A stretch of 64,000 bases of DNA from Pseudomonadota bacterium (GTDB lineage Bacteria; Pseudomonadota; Gammaproteobacteria; Xanthomonadales; Xanthomonadaceae), in the NCBI GenBank assembly GCA_963205495.1, contig CAUJIN010000032.1:33245-97244 (forward strand). The letters run 5' to 3'. Of this stretch, positions 57,508-64,000 are shown one piece after another. The position numbers were made by a program, and so were the translations under genes. The stretch's first letter is position 1. Every line of letters begins with the position of its first letter. The notes below the pieces were generated by a model, which was not told the origin of the DNA, ran no database searches, and saw only the letters and a program-made list of their open reading frames with translations.

Positions 57508-58461
57508 ATGTCCACGCGCTATCCGACCGTATCCCGCAGCATCCTCGACGCCATCGGCGACACGCCCATGCTGGAAATCGACGGCATCTTCGCCAAGTGC
57601 GAGTTCCTCAATCCTTCCGGTTCGATCAAGGCGCGCATCGCCCACTACATCGTCGAACGCGCCGAGCGCGAGGGTCTGCTCAAGCCCGGCGACACCCTCG
57701 TGGAAGCCACCAGCGGCAACACCGGAAACGCCTTTTCCATGGTGGCGGCGGTCAAGGGCTACCGCATGATCGTGGTGATGCCCGAAGGGCTCTCGACCGA
57801 GCGGGTGGCGATCTCGCGCGCCTACGGCGCCGACGTGCTTTTCTGCGGCAACTTCCACGTCAACGAAGCGCTGGAGCGCGCCCGCGAGCTGGGCCGGCAA
57901 CCGGGCTTCTTTTTCCCCGGCCAGTTCGAAAACGAGTGGAACGTCGAGGAAAACCGCGAGTGGCTCGGGCAGGAAATTCTGCGTCAGCTCCCCGCAGGCC
58001 GCGTGCCCGACGCCTTCGTGCACGGCGTGGGCACCGGCGGCACCCTGATCGGCGTGGGCCAGGCCCTGCGCGCGGTCAATCCGAACGTGCGCCTGTTCGC
58101 GATGGAGCCTTCCGAGTCGCGCACCATCCTGTGCGGGGAAGTCGCGCTGCACCAGATCGAGGGGATTTCCGACGGCTTCGTGCCGGGCATCTTCCAGCGC
58201 CACCGCGACCTCGTCGGCCAGAACACCGTGAGCGTGGCGAGCGAGGACGCCGTGGCCGAAATGCGCCGCTTGGCGCGCACCCGCGGTCTTTTCTGCGGCC
58301 CCAGTTCCGGCGCCCACCTGCTGGCTGCAAAACAGCTGCGCGAGCGATTCCCCGAGCTCAAGACCATCGTCACCATCCTCGACGACAAGGGCGAGAAGTA
58401 CCTGCACGATTTCTTCATGCGCGCCGCTCCAAACGCAGAAAAGCCCCTGCCGTTCCACTGA
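57508..58461 (+). CDS. Cysteine synthase family PLP enzyme
   Basis: Fold-type II PLP enzyme of 317 residues, the usual length of CysK/CysM. The Schiff-base lysine is K41 in NPSGSIKARIA. The substrate loop EATSGNTGNAF and the phosphate-binding GVGTGGTLIGVG are clear, and FCGPSSGAHLLAA carries the Ser near the cofactor. It is probably an O-acetylserine sulfhydrylase, though cystathionine beta-synthase-like or other beta-replacement activities cannot be excluded. It is divergent from the TraB gene. No sulfate-assimilation genes are nearby. Confidence 0.85.
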   Translation: MSTRYPTVSRSILDAIGDTPMLEIDGIFAKCEFLNPSGSIKARIAHYIVERAEREGLLKPGDTLVEATSGNTGNAFSMVAAVKGYRMIVVMPEGLSTERVAISRAYGADVLFCGNFHVNEALERARELGRQPGFFFPGQFENEWNVEENREWLGQEILRQLPAGRVPDAFVHGVGTGGTLIGVGQALRAVNPNVRLFAMEPSESRTILCGEVALHQIEGISDGFVPGIFQRHRDLVGQNTVSVASEDAVAEMRRLARTRGLFCGPSSGAHLLAAKQLRERFPELKTIVTILDDKGEKYLHDFFMRAAPNAEKPLPFH

Positions 58462-58775
58462 AGTCACCGTCCCCCCGCACCGCACCCGCGCTCCGGGGAG
58501 CGCGCTCGCGTGCGCGGCCGTACGGTAGAAAAGCGTGACGGATGTCCTGATTTCGTGCCACGCTCCGTATCGCTGTACGGAACACCGCCGACCGGACCAC
58601 GGGTCGATCCCCGACCAGGCGCGCGGCGGCGTTCCTCCGGCCTTGGCCGGACAGCGGCGTCAATGGCCGCGTCTTGCGTCTTCAGGGGGCGGGAATACCG
58701 CCGACGCAGGTCGCACCCGGCGACGCCAACGGCCACACCTTGGCCATGAGCATCCTAAAACCCGGGAGAACCATC
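58462..58775. other. Intergenic region with no confident gene
   Basis: About 314 bp separate the cysteine synthase gene from the next secreted-protein gene. Short open frames on both strands lack ribosome-binding sites and homology-like motifs. The region presumably carries the downstream promoter; no strong -35/-10 pair, terminator or RNA was recognised. Confidence 0.4.
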
Positions 58776-59342
58776 ATGTTGAAGACATCCACGAGCCTCG
58801 CGCTTTCGATCGCCCTGCTGCTGGGCACCACCGGTGCCCTTGCTGCTTCCAGCGACGGACCAGATGGTGCCAATTCACTTCCGCAATACACCGACGCGGT
58901 GGAGCCAGGTACAGAATTGGCCTCGGTGCTGGCCCCTGAGGTGACAAACCATTATCTGTTCATCACAGGCTCGGCACTGACTCCGTACAACAGCACGGGA
59001 ACCGTCTCCTATTACGGGGGCGGGTGTGCAAGCAGCACCACTTGGCTGACCACGGACCTGCAGCTCCCTGACGGCAGCACCCTGCTCGGCGTGCGCACCT
59101 ACTATTACGACAACGCCGCCACAGGCACCCTCGCAACAGGTGTTTCCAAATATGACGGACTCGGAACTTCCACCGAGGTTCTTTTGAATAGCATGCCGCA
59201 TTCCACGGGCTACAACAACGTGTATTACTCCCCGACCTCCACCGAGGTGATCGACAACTTCAGCAACTCCTACGTGCTGTATGCCAACACCGGCACCGAC
59301 ACGCGCATCTGCGGATTCCGCGTCTTCTACTCGATTCCGTGA
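58776..59342 (+). CDS. Small secreted protein, paralogue of the next gene
   Basis: Family not recognised. The 188 residues have a signal peptide (LALSIALLLGTTGALA-A) after a GGGAGAA site. The mature protein is a Ser/Thr/Tyr-rich beta domain: YLFITGSALTPYNSTGTVSYYGGGCASS, then LQLPDGSTLLGVRTYYYDNAATGT and TRICGFRVFYSIP, each quoted in part. Two cysteines may form a disulfide. Spacing of the strand pattern and the CGxRVxY end match the next gene, so the two look like a tandem duplication. Codons are less GC-biased than in housekeeping neighbours. It has no D-G-F-E tail. Confidence 0.75.
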   Translation: MLKTSTSLALSIALLLGTTGALAASSDGPDGANSLPQYTDAVEPGTELASVLAPEVTNHYLFITGSALTPYNSTGTVSYYGGGCASSTTWLTTDLQLPDGSTLLGVRTYYYDNAATGTLATGVSKYDGLGTSTEVLLNSMPHSTGYNNVYYSPTSTEVIDNFSNSYVLYANTGTDTRICGFRVFYSIP

Positions 59343-59353
59343 GGAGTGCCGTC

Positions 59354-59985
59354 ATGACTATCGTCAATACCCCGGCCTCCACCGGGAGCCGAACCCTGCG
59401 ATACCTGCCGGGACTGTGCCTGGCATCCCTGCTGTTGCTCGCCACCTCAGGTGCTCTGGCGCAGCCCGACGCGGCGACCAGCATCCTCGCTGTCGATGCA
59501 CCGGACGCGCCCAGCGGTACCGAGGGAACTCCCACCTTTTCCTACCGATGGCTGACGGGCTCCACCTTCCACCCCGTATCGACGCCCGGCCCATTCGCAT
59601 ATTCCACTGCCGGCTGCATTCAGCCATCGGGCACCGGTACGCGGACCTTCCATCACAAGCTGCTGCTGCCCCAAGGCTCGCTGGTGAAGTACGTGCGCCT
59701 GTACTACCGCAACACCTCGACCGCAAACACACCGACCGCCTATTTCACCACCTACAACATGGTCGGTGGAATCACCGATCACAGCTTTGTTTCAGGCTCC
59801 AATATCGGAGGGTATAGCTCGGCGGTGAGCGGGGAAATGAACTACACCGTTGATCACATCGCAGAACCGATCAACATCGACGTCTCTCTGGGAAGCGTCA
59901 CCGACGGCAGCGTGCAGTTCTGCGGCGTGCGGGTGGCCTATTACGCGCACTGCCGCCGGAGATCTTCATGGACGGCTTCGAGTAA
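59354..59985 (+). pseudogene. Small secreted protein with frameshift before a D-G-F-E tail
   Basis: The signal peptide (YLPGLCLASLLLLATSGALA-Q) and beta-rich body resemble the preceding protein: KLLLPQGSLVKYVRLYYRNTS and FCGVRVAYYA correspond to its LQLPDGSTLLGVRTYYY and CGFRVFY. After RVAYYA the frame becomes basic nonsense and would run to 60097. A shift of one base near 59948 instead reads LPPEIFMDGFE followed by TAA at 59983-59985. The total from ATG to that stop is 632 nt, one short of a multiple of three, consistent with a single-base loss. This may be a real mutation or a sequence error. Confidence 0.7.
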
Positions 59986-60030
59986 TCCCGACAGGGCGAT
60001 ATCCGCGGGGCCGGTCGAGCGGCACCGCCG

Positions 60031-60465
60031 TCACTCCCCGGCTGCGGCAGGCAGTTCCAGCGCCTGCCGCAGCTCGGCGATCCGCGCCTCGGGCTGACCG
60101 ACGGCGCGGCGCTGATCCGGCTCGAAACCCCATACCGGAGCGGGCCATGCGGGATCATTGCGGTAGCGCGCGATGACGTGGACATGCAGCTGCTCGACCA
60201 CGTTGCCCAGCGCCGCGACGTTGAGCTTGTCGGGGGAAAACAGGGTTTGCAGCGTGCGCGAGGCGCGCGCGATTTCGCCGCTCAGCGCCTGCTGGTCAGC
60301 CGGCGAGAGATCGACCAGCTCGCGCACTCCCGCCCGACGCGGCACCAGGATCAGCCAGGGCCAGCGCGCATCGTCCATCAGCAGCACCCGGCACAGCGCA
60401 AGGTCCGCCACCGGCGCGGCATCGGCCGCCAGGCGCGGATGCAGGGCGAAGCCCGCCTCGCTCAC
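60031..60465 (-). CDS. HIT family protein
   Basis: Histidine-triad nucleotide-binding protein of 144 residues with the triad in QLHVHVIAR. PWLILVPRRAGVRELVDLS and KLNVAALGNVV are typical of the bacterial branch that acts on AMP-linked substrates. The substrate is unknown. The start overlaps the stop of the dienelactone hydrolase gene by four bases (ATGA), so the two are coupled. Confidence 0.9.
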   Translation of the reverse strand: MSEAGFALHPRLAADAAPVADLALCRVLLMDDARWPWLILVPRRAGVRELVDLSPADQQALSGEIARASRTLQTLFSPDKLNVAALGNVVEQLHVHVIARYRNDPAWPAPVWGFEPDQRRAVGQPEARIAELRQALELPAAAGE

Positions 60466-61124
60466 GGCTGCAGGAAGCGTGTGAAGAACTGCACGGTGCG
60501 GCGCCGCGCTTCCTGAGCGGCCTCTTCACTGTAATCGGCGCGCTGGTCGCAGCTGAATCCGTGGCCGGCGTCGTAGACGTGGATGAAGGCCTCCTCCAGC
60601 ACGTCGCGATGCACCTGCACGTCGGCCGGCGGGATGATCGGGTCGTGTTCGCCGAAATGCAGCATCAGGGGAGCCTTTGGGCACTCGTTCAGGAAGGGCA
60701 CGGTGCGCCCGCCGTAGTAGCTCACCGCCGGGAGAGAGAGCCGGGTATTGGCCAGGAAGGCGACGGTTCCGCCCCAGCAGAACCCCACCACGCCGATCCG
60801 TTCGACGCTGCCCGAGAGCGCTTTGGAGGCCGCTTCCACCGCCGCGACGGCGCGATCGAACCCCACCTGCGCGGCGAGCTCGCGGCCGCGGGCGATGCCC
60901 GGATCGTCATAGCCAAGCTGTACGTCGGGCTGGATCAGGTCGAACATCGCCGGCGCCAGAGTCACGTAGCCGTGGGCCGCGAATCGGTCGACCACCGCGC
61001 GGATGTGCGGATTGACGCCGAAGATCTCCTGCACCACCACCAGACCACCGCGCGGGCGGTTGGGCGGATCCATGCGGTAGCCGCGGATCATCCCGAAGCC
61101 GGTGTCCAGCCTGACCGATGCCAT
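60462..61124 (-). CDS. Dienelactone hydrolase family protein
   Basis: Alpha/beta hydrolase of 220 residues. The nucleophile is C116 in GVVGFCWGG, with Asp in FGEHDPIIPP and His in DAGHGFSCD, the Cys-Asp-His triad of the family. VVVQEIFGVNPHIR is the conserved N-terminal segment. The true substrate is uncertain, since many members are not in aromatic catabolism. The start at 61124 was chosen for length; the in-frame upstream extension overlaps rimO on the other strand. Confidence 0.9.
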   Translation of the reverse strand: MASVRLDTGFGMIRGYRMDPPNRPRGGLVVVQEIFGVNPHIRAVVDRFAAHGYVTLAPAMFDLIQPDVQLGYDDPGIARGRELAAQVGFDRAVAAVEAASKALSGSVERIGVVGFCWGGTVAFLANTRLSLPAVSYYGGRTVPFLNECPKAPLMLHFGEHDPIIPPADVQVHRDVLEEAFIHVYDAGHGFSCDQRADYSEEAAQEARRRTVQFFTRFLQP

Positions 61125-61216
61125 GTCGTTCTCCCCGTCCGAGTGCCGAGCGGCGCGGTTTCGGTGAATAGATAGCGCCAATTGGGCGATGCGGGCAAGG
61201 GGCCGGGCGCGCCGCG

Positions 61217-61222
61217 TATAAT
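61217..61222 (+). promoter_or_regulatory. TATAAT -10 box upstream of rimO
   Basis: A perfect TATAAT ends 28 bp before the rimO ATG in otherwise GC-rich sequence. No clear -35 box is visible at 16-18 bp. Confidence 0.4.
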
Positions 61223-61250
61223 CCGCGGCCCTGTCCAGCCAGCCTTCGCC

Positions 61251-62624
61251 ATGCCCGCCAGCCAACCCAAGGTCGGATTCATCTCGCTCGGCTGCCCCAA
61301 GGCGCTGGTGGATTCCGAGCGCATCCTCACCCAGCTGCGGGTGGAAGGCTACGACATCGTAGGCAGCTATCAGGCCGCCGACGTGGTGGTGGTCAACACC
61401 TGCGGCTTCATCGATTCGGCGGTGCAGGAATCGCTCGACACCATCGGCGAGGCGCTCAACGAGAACGGCAAGGTGATCGTCACCGGCTGCCTCGGCAAGC
61501 GCCCGGAAAGGATCCGCGAGGTGCACCCGGACGTGCTGGCAATCAGCGGCCCGCAGGACTACGCCAGCGTTATGAAGGCGGTGCACACCGCGCTGCCGCC
61601 CTCGCACGATCCCTTCGTCGACCTGGTGCCCGACTACGGCATCAAGCTCACCCCCAAGCATTTTGCCTATCTCAAGATTTCCGAAGGCTGCAACCACCGC
61701 TGCAGCTTCTGCATCATTCCCTCGATGCGCGGCGATCTGGTCAGCCGCCCGGTGGACGAGGTGCTGCGCGAGGCCGAAAAGCTGGTGCGCGGCGGGGTGC
61801 GCGAGCTCCTGGTGGTGTCGCAGGACACCAGCGCGTATGGCGTGGACCTGCGCTATGCCCAGCGCATGTGGCGCAACCGTTTCCACGCCACGCGCATGAA
61901 GGCGCTGTGCGAAGGTCTGGCCGAGCTGGGCGTGTGGACGCGCCTGCACTACGTCTATCCCTATCCGCACGTGGACGAGATCATCGAGCTGATGACCCGA
62001 CGCCACGCCGACGGCACGCCGCACCTGCTGCCCTACCTCGACATCCCGTTCCAGCACGCCAGCCCGCGCATCCTCAAGCTGATGAAGCGCCCCGGCGCGG
62101 TGGACAGGACACTCGAACGCATCCAGCGCTGGCGCGCCGAGTGCCCGGACCTCACCGTGCGCAGCACCTTCATCGTCGGCTTCCCCGGCGAGACCGAGGC
62201 CGAGTTCGAGGAGCTGCTCGACTTCCTCGAGGAAGCCCAGCTCGACCGCGTCGGCGCCTTTGCCTATTCGCCGGTGGAAGGCGCCGCCGCCAACGCCCTG
62301 CCCGATCCTGTGCCCGAGGAGGTCAAGCAGGAGCGTCTGGCGCGCTTCATGGCGCTGCAGGCGCAGATCAGCGCGGAAAAGCTCGAACGCAGGATCGGCA
62401 CCGTGCAGCGCGTGCTGGTGGACGCCATCGACGGCGATCTGGCCTATGCCCGCAGCATGGCCGATGCGCCCGAGATCGACGGCTGCGTGCAGATCCAGGA
62501 CGGCTACGAGGCCGGCCTTGCGCCCGGCCAGTTCGCCGACGTGCACATCCTCGGCAGCGACGAGCACGACCTTTACGGCTGCGTGGAGCGTCCCGAGGAT
62601 GCCGACGACTATCTGCCCGGCTGA
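61251..62624 (+). CDS. rimO: Ribosomal protein S12 methylthiotransferase RimO
   Basis: Radical-SAM enzyme that methylthiolates an aspartate of ribosomal protein S12. The 457 residues have the N-terminal cluster cysteines C15, C51 and C80 ([27 protein letters not shown]), the SAM-cluster cysteines C147, C151 and C154 ([10 protein letters not shown]), and a C-terminal TRAM domain. [12 protein letters not shown] distinguishes RimO from MiaB. The start follows family alignment; 23 further in-frame residues upstream are not conserved and would include the TATAAT. Confidence 0.97.
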   Translation: MPASQPKVGFISLGCPKALVDSERILTQLRVEGYDIVGSYQAADVVVVNTCGFIDSAVQESLDTIGEALNENGKVIVTGCLGKRPERIREVHPDVLAISGPQDYASVMKAVHTALPPSHDPFVDLVPDYGIKLTPKHFAYLKISEGCNHRCSFCIIPSMRGDLVSRPVDEVLREAEKLVRGGVRELLVVSQDTSAYGVDLRYAQRMWRNRFHATRMKALCEGLAELGVWTRLHYVYPYPHVDEIIELMTRRHADGTPHLLPYLDIPFQHASPRILKLMKRPGAVDRTLERIQRWRAECPDLTVRSTFIVGFPGETEAEFEELLDFLEEAQLDRVGAFAYSPVEGAAANALPDPVPEEVKQERLARFMALQAQISAEKLERRIGTVQRVLVDAIDGDLAYARSMADAPEIDGCVQIQDGYEAGLAPGQFADVHILGSDEHDLYGCVERPEDADDYLPG

Positions 62625-62652
62625 TCCTGGCCGCGGCGCGGCCTGAACGCCG

Positions 62653-63468
62653 ATGGCGCGCAGCCGATTTATGGCGCCGGCGCGATCGCAGGTGCAGGTC
62701 GAGGTATTCGGGCACCCGATCTTTGCGCGCCTTGTAGATGACGCCGGGCCGCATCCGCTGCTGTGCGGCCCGGAGTGGCCCACGATCGCCGCGCTGGACG
62801 CGCAGCTCGGCGTCGGCGCCGGGGTACGCTTCGTGGCGCAGGATGCGGCGCTGCTGGGCGACGGGCTGCACTATGAATCCCGCATCCACACGCAGGGTCA
62901 GGTCGCCACCCGCGAGCGCAACTGGCACGACCTCTTCAACGCCCTGATCTGGCACGCCTGCGCGCCGATCAAGCGCGCGCTCAACGCCCGTCAGGTCGAG
63001 GAAATCGCCCGTCAGGGGCCGCGCCAGCGCAGCCGAGCGCAGTGCGCGCTCACCCATTTCGACGAAGCTGGCGCGGTGGTCTGGGCGCGCGACCCGGCGC
63101 TGCTGGCGGCCTGGGACGCGCACGACTGGGGCGCGTTCTTCGGCCAGCGCGCGGCCTTTGCCGAGGGCGCGCTGCGGGTGCATGTCTTCGGTCACGCGCT
63201 GCTGGAGCACGCCCTGATTCCGGAACGGCTGCCGACAGCCAAGGGCCTGGCGCTGGTCGGCGGCGATCCGTGCGGCTGGATCGCGCGCGTGGCCGCCGCC
63301 ATCGCCGCAAAAAAGGTTCTGCTCGATCCGCAGGAGCTACGCCCGCTGCCGCTGGCCGGGATTCCCGGCTGGGCCGCAGGTCAGGACGCGCCGGGATTCC
63401 ATCAGGGCGAATGCTTTCGCCCGCTGCGGCCGGGACGGCGCTATCCGGCGCCGCTGATGCCCGCCTGA
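62653..63468 (+). CDS. DUF3025 domain-containing protein
   Basis: A 271-residue protein with the DUF3025 pattern: YESRIHTQGQVATRERNWHD runs into LFNALIWHACAPIKRALNARQV, then SRAQCALTHFDEAGAVVW, and later VHVFGHALLEHAL. Function unknown. No signal peptide or membrane segment. It follows rimO by 28 bp on the same strand and may be co-transcribed. It converges with a sugar dehydrogenase gene. Confidence 0.85.
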   Translation: MARSRFMAPARSQVQVEVFGHPIFARLVDDAGPHPLLCGPEWPTIAALDAQLGVGAGVRFVAQDAALLGDGLHYESRIHTQGQVATRERNWHDLFNALIWHACAPIKRALNARQVEEIARQGPRQRSRAQCALTHFDEAGAVVWARDPALLAAWDAHDWGAFFGQRAAFAEGALRVHVFGHALLEHALIPERLPTAKGLALVGGDPCGWIARVAAAIAAKKVLLDPQELRPLPLAGIPGWAAGQDAPGFHQGECFRPLRPGRRYPAPLMPA

Positions 63469-63477
63469 AACCTTCGT

Positions 63478-64000
63478 TCAGCGCGCTTCGATCAGGCCGA
63501 TGCGCAGGATCGTGCCCTCGGTTTCCGAAAGCGCGTAGAGATAGCCGTCCGGCCCCTGACGCACGTCACGCAGGCGCGGCGCGCGATCGACCAGAAGGCG
63601 CTCCTCGGCCACGACGCCGCCGGCATCGTCCAGCTCCAGCCGAATCAGGTCGCGGCTGGCCAGACCGCCCAGGAACAGGCTGCCGCGCCAGGCCGGAAAG
63701 CGCGCCGCGGTGTAGAAGGCCATGCCCGACAGCGCCGGCGAGCGCTCGAAGTAATAGTGCGGAAGCTCGGTGTCCGGCGCCGAGGTGCCAACCGCTTCGG
63801 GAATCGGCTGGCCCGAATAGTTGATGCCGAAGGTGGCCAGCGGCCAGCCGTAGTTGCGCCCCGGCTGCGGAATGTTGATCTCGTCGCCGCCGCGCGGGCC
63901 GTGTTCGCTGGTCCACAGCGCGCCGGTGGGCGGATGCAGCGCCGCGCCCTGCTGGTTGCGGTGTCCGTACGACCAGATTTCCGGGCGCGCATCGGCGCGT
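63478..64000 (-). CDS. PQQ-dependent sugar dehydrogenase, 3' part (gene runs off the right edge)
   Basis: Reading the minus strand in from the edge gives RPEIWSYGHRNQQGAALHPP, TSEHGPRGGDEINIPQPGRN, YGWPLATFGINYSG and SGMAFYTAARFPAWRGSLFLGGL. These are the glucose/sorbosone dehydrogenase beta-propeller motifs, including the catalytic-region Arg/His and PQQ-site elements of soluble aldose sugar dehydrogenases. The end is ILRIGLIEAR. The start and any signal peptide lie beyond the window. Internal ATGs should not be taken as starts. Confidence 0.9.
   Translation of the reverse strand, partial: RADARPEIWSYGHRNQQGAALHPPTGALWTSEHGPRGGDEINIPQPGRNYGWPLATFGINYSGQPIPEAVGTSAPDTELPHYYFERSPALSGMAFYTAARFPAWRGSLFLGGLASRDLIRLELDDAGGVVAEERLLVDRAPRLRDVRQGPDGYLYALSETEGTILRIGLIEAR

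Noticed and set aside
59986..60097. Extension of the second small secreted protein to the downstream in-frame stop at 60097
   Set aside because: The extra residues are basic low-complexity sequence overlapping the HIT gene; the alternate frame gives a sensible tail and stop at 59985.

Overview
The window is high-GC, gene-dense DNA with the gene content of a gammaproteobacterium of the Xanthomonadales/Lysobacterales type. The support is gene order: ndk-rlmN-pilF-rodZ-yfgM-bamB-der, lepA-lepB-DUF4845-rnc-era with recO nearby, and rpoE-rseA-degQ. A PsrA-type regulator ahead of a FadN/FadA pair and secreted proteins ending in a D-G-F-E tail fit the same group. No IS element, prophage, CRISPR array or recognisable defence system was seen.

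Layout. 1-6.2 kb: end of an Ig/PKD-like secreted protein, a tyrosine-decarboxylase-like enzyme, a HemN-like protein that has lost its radical-SAM cysteines, and ahpC-ahpF with a likely OxyR site. 6.2-13.2 kb: typA with a leader hairpin, srkA and a second APH-fold kinase, then a TPP riboswitch controlling a TonB receptor and a PnuT-type transporter (thiamine salvage). 13.2-27.8 kb: a stand-alone GspE-type ATPase, greB, recO, a small outer-membrane barrel protein, the lepA-to-era block, lipA, guaB-guaA with a duplicated 100-bp intergenic unit, and galE. 27.9-36.6 kb: glycosyltransferase and folD, then der-bamB-yfgM-rodZ-pilF-rlmN-ndk, without the hisS and ispG genes found in this cluster in E. 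coli. 36.7-41.2 kb: psrA-fadN-fadA. 41.3-44.4 kb: copper module cueR-copZ / copA. 44.4-48.7 kb: formaldehyde detoxification (frmA, fghA) interrupted by a CocE-type hydrolase.

48.8-49.1 kb holds the most striking element: a tRNA-Leu gene whose anticodon loop is split by a 224-nt group I intron. P1, P2, P3, P4, P7, P8 and P9 can all be drawn. The exons splice to an 85-nt tRNA-Leu(CAA) with a full class II cloverleaf, and the intron carries no ORF.

49.3-64 kb: degQ-rseA-rpoE, a second multifunctional beta-oxidation enzyme, a frameshifted beta-helix protein, a TraB/GumN protein, a cysteine synthase, two tandem small secreted paralogues (the second frameshifted just before its D-G-F-E tail), HIT and dienelactone hydrolase genes, rimO, a DUF3025 protein and the 3' part of a PQQ-type sugar dehydrogenase gene.

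Several gene sets act together: envelope quality control (rpoE/rseA/degQ, bamB, yfgM, lepB), peroxide defence (ahpC/ahpF), copper export (cueR/copZ/copA), fatty-acid oxidation under PsrA, and purine synthesis (guaB/guaA). Short palindromic intergenic repeats of at least three types are scattered through the window.
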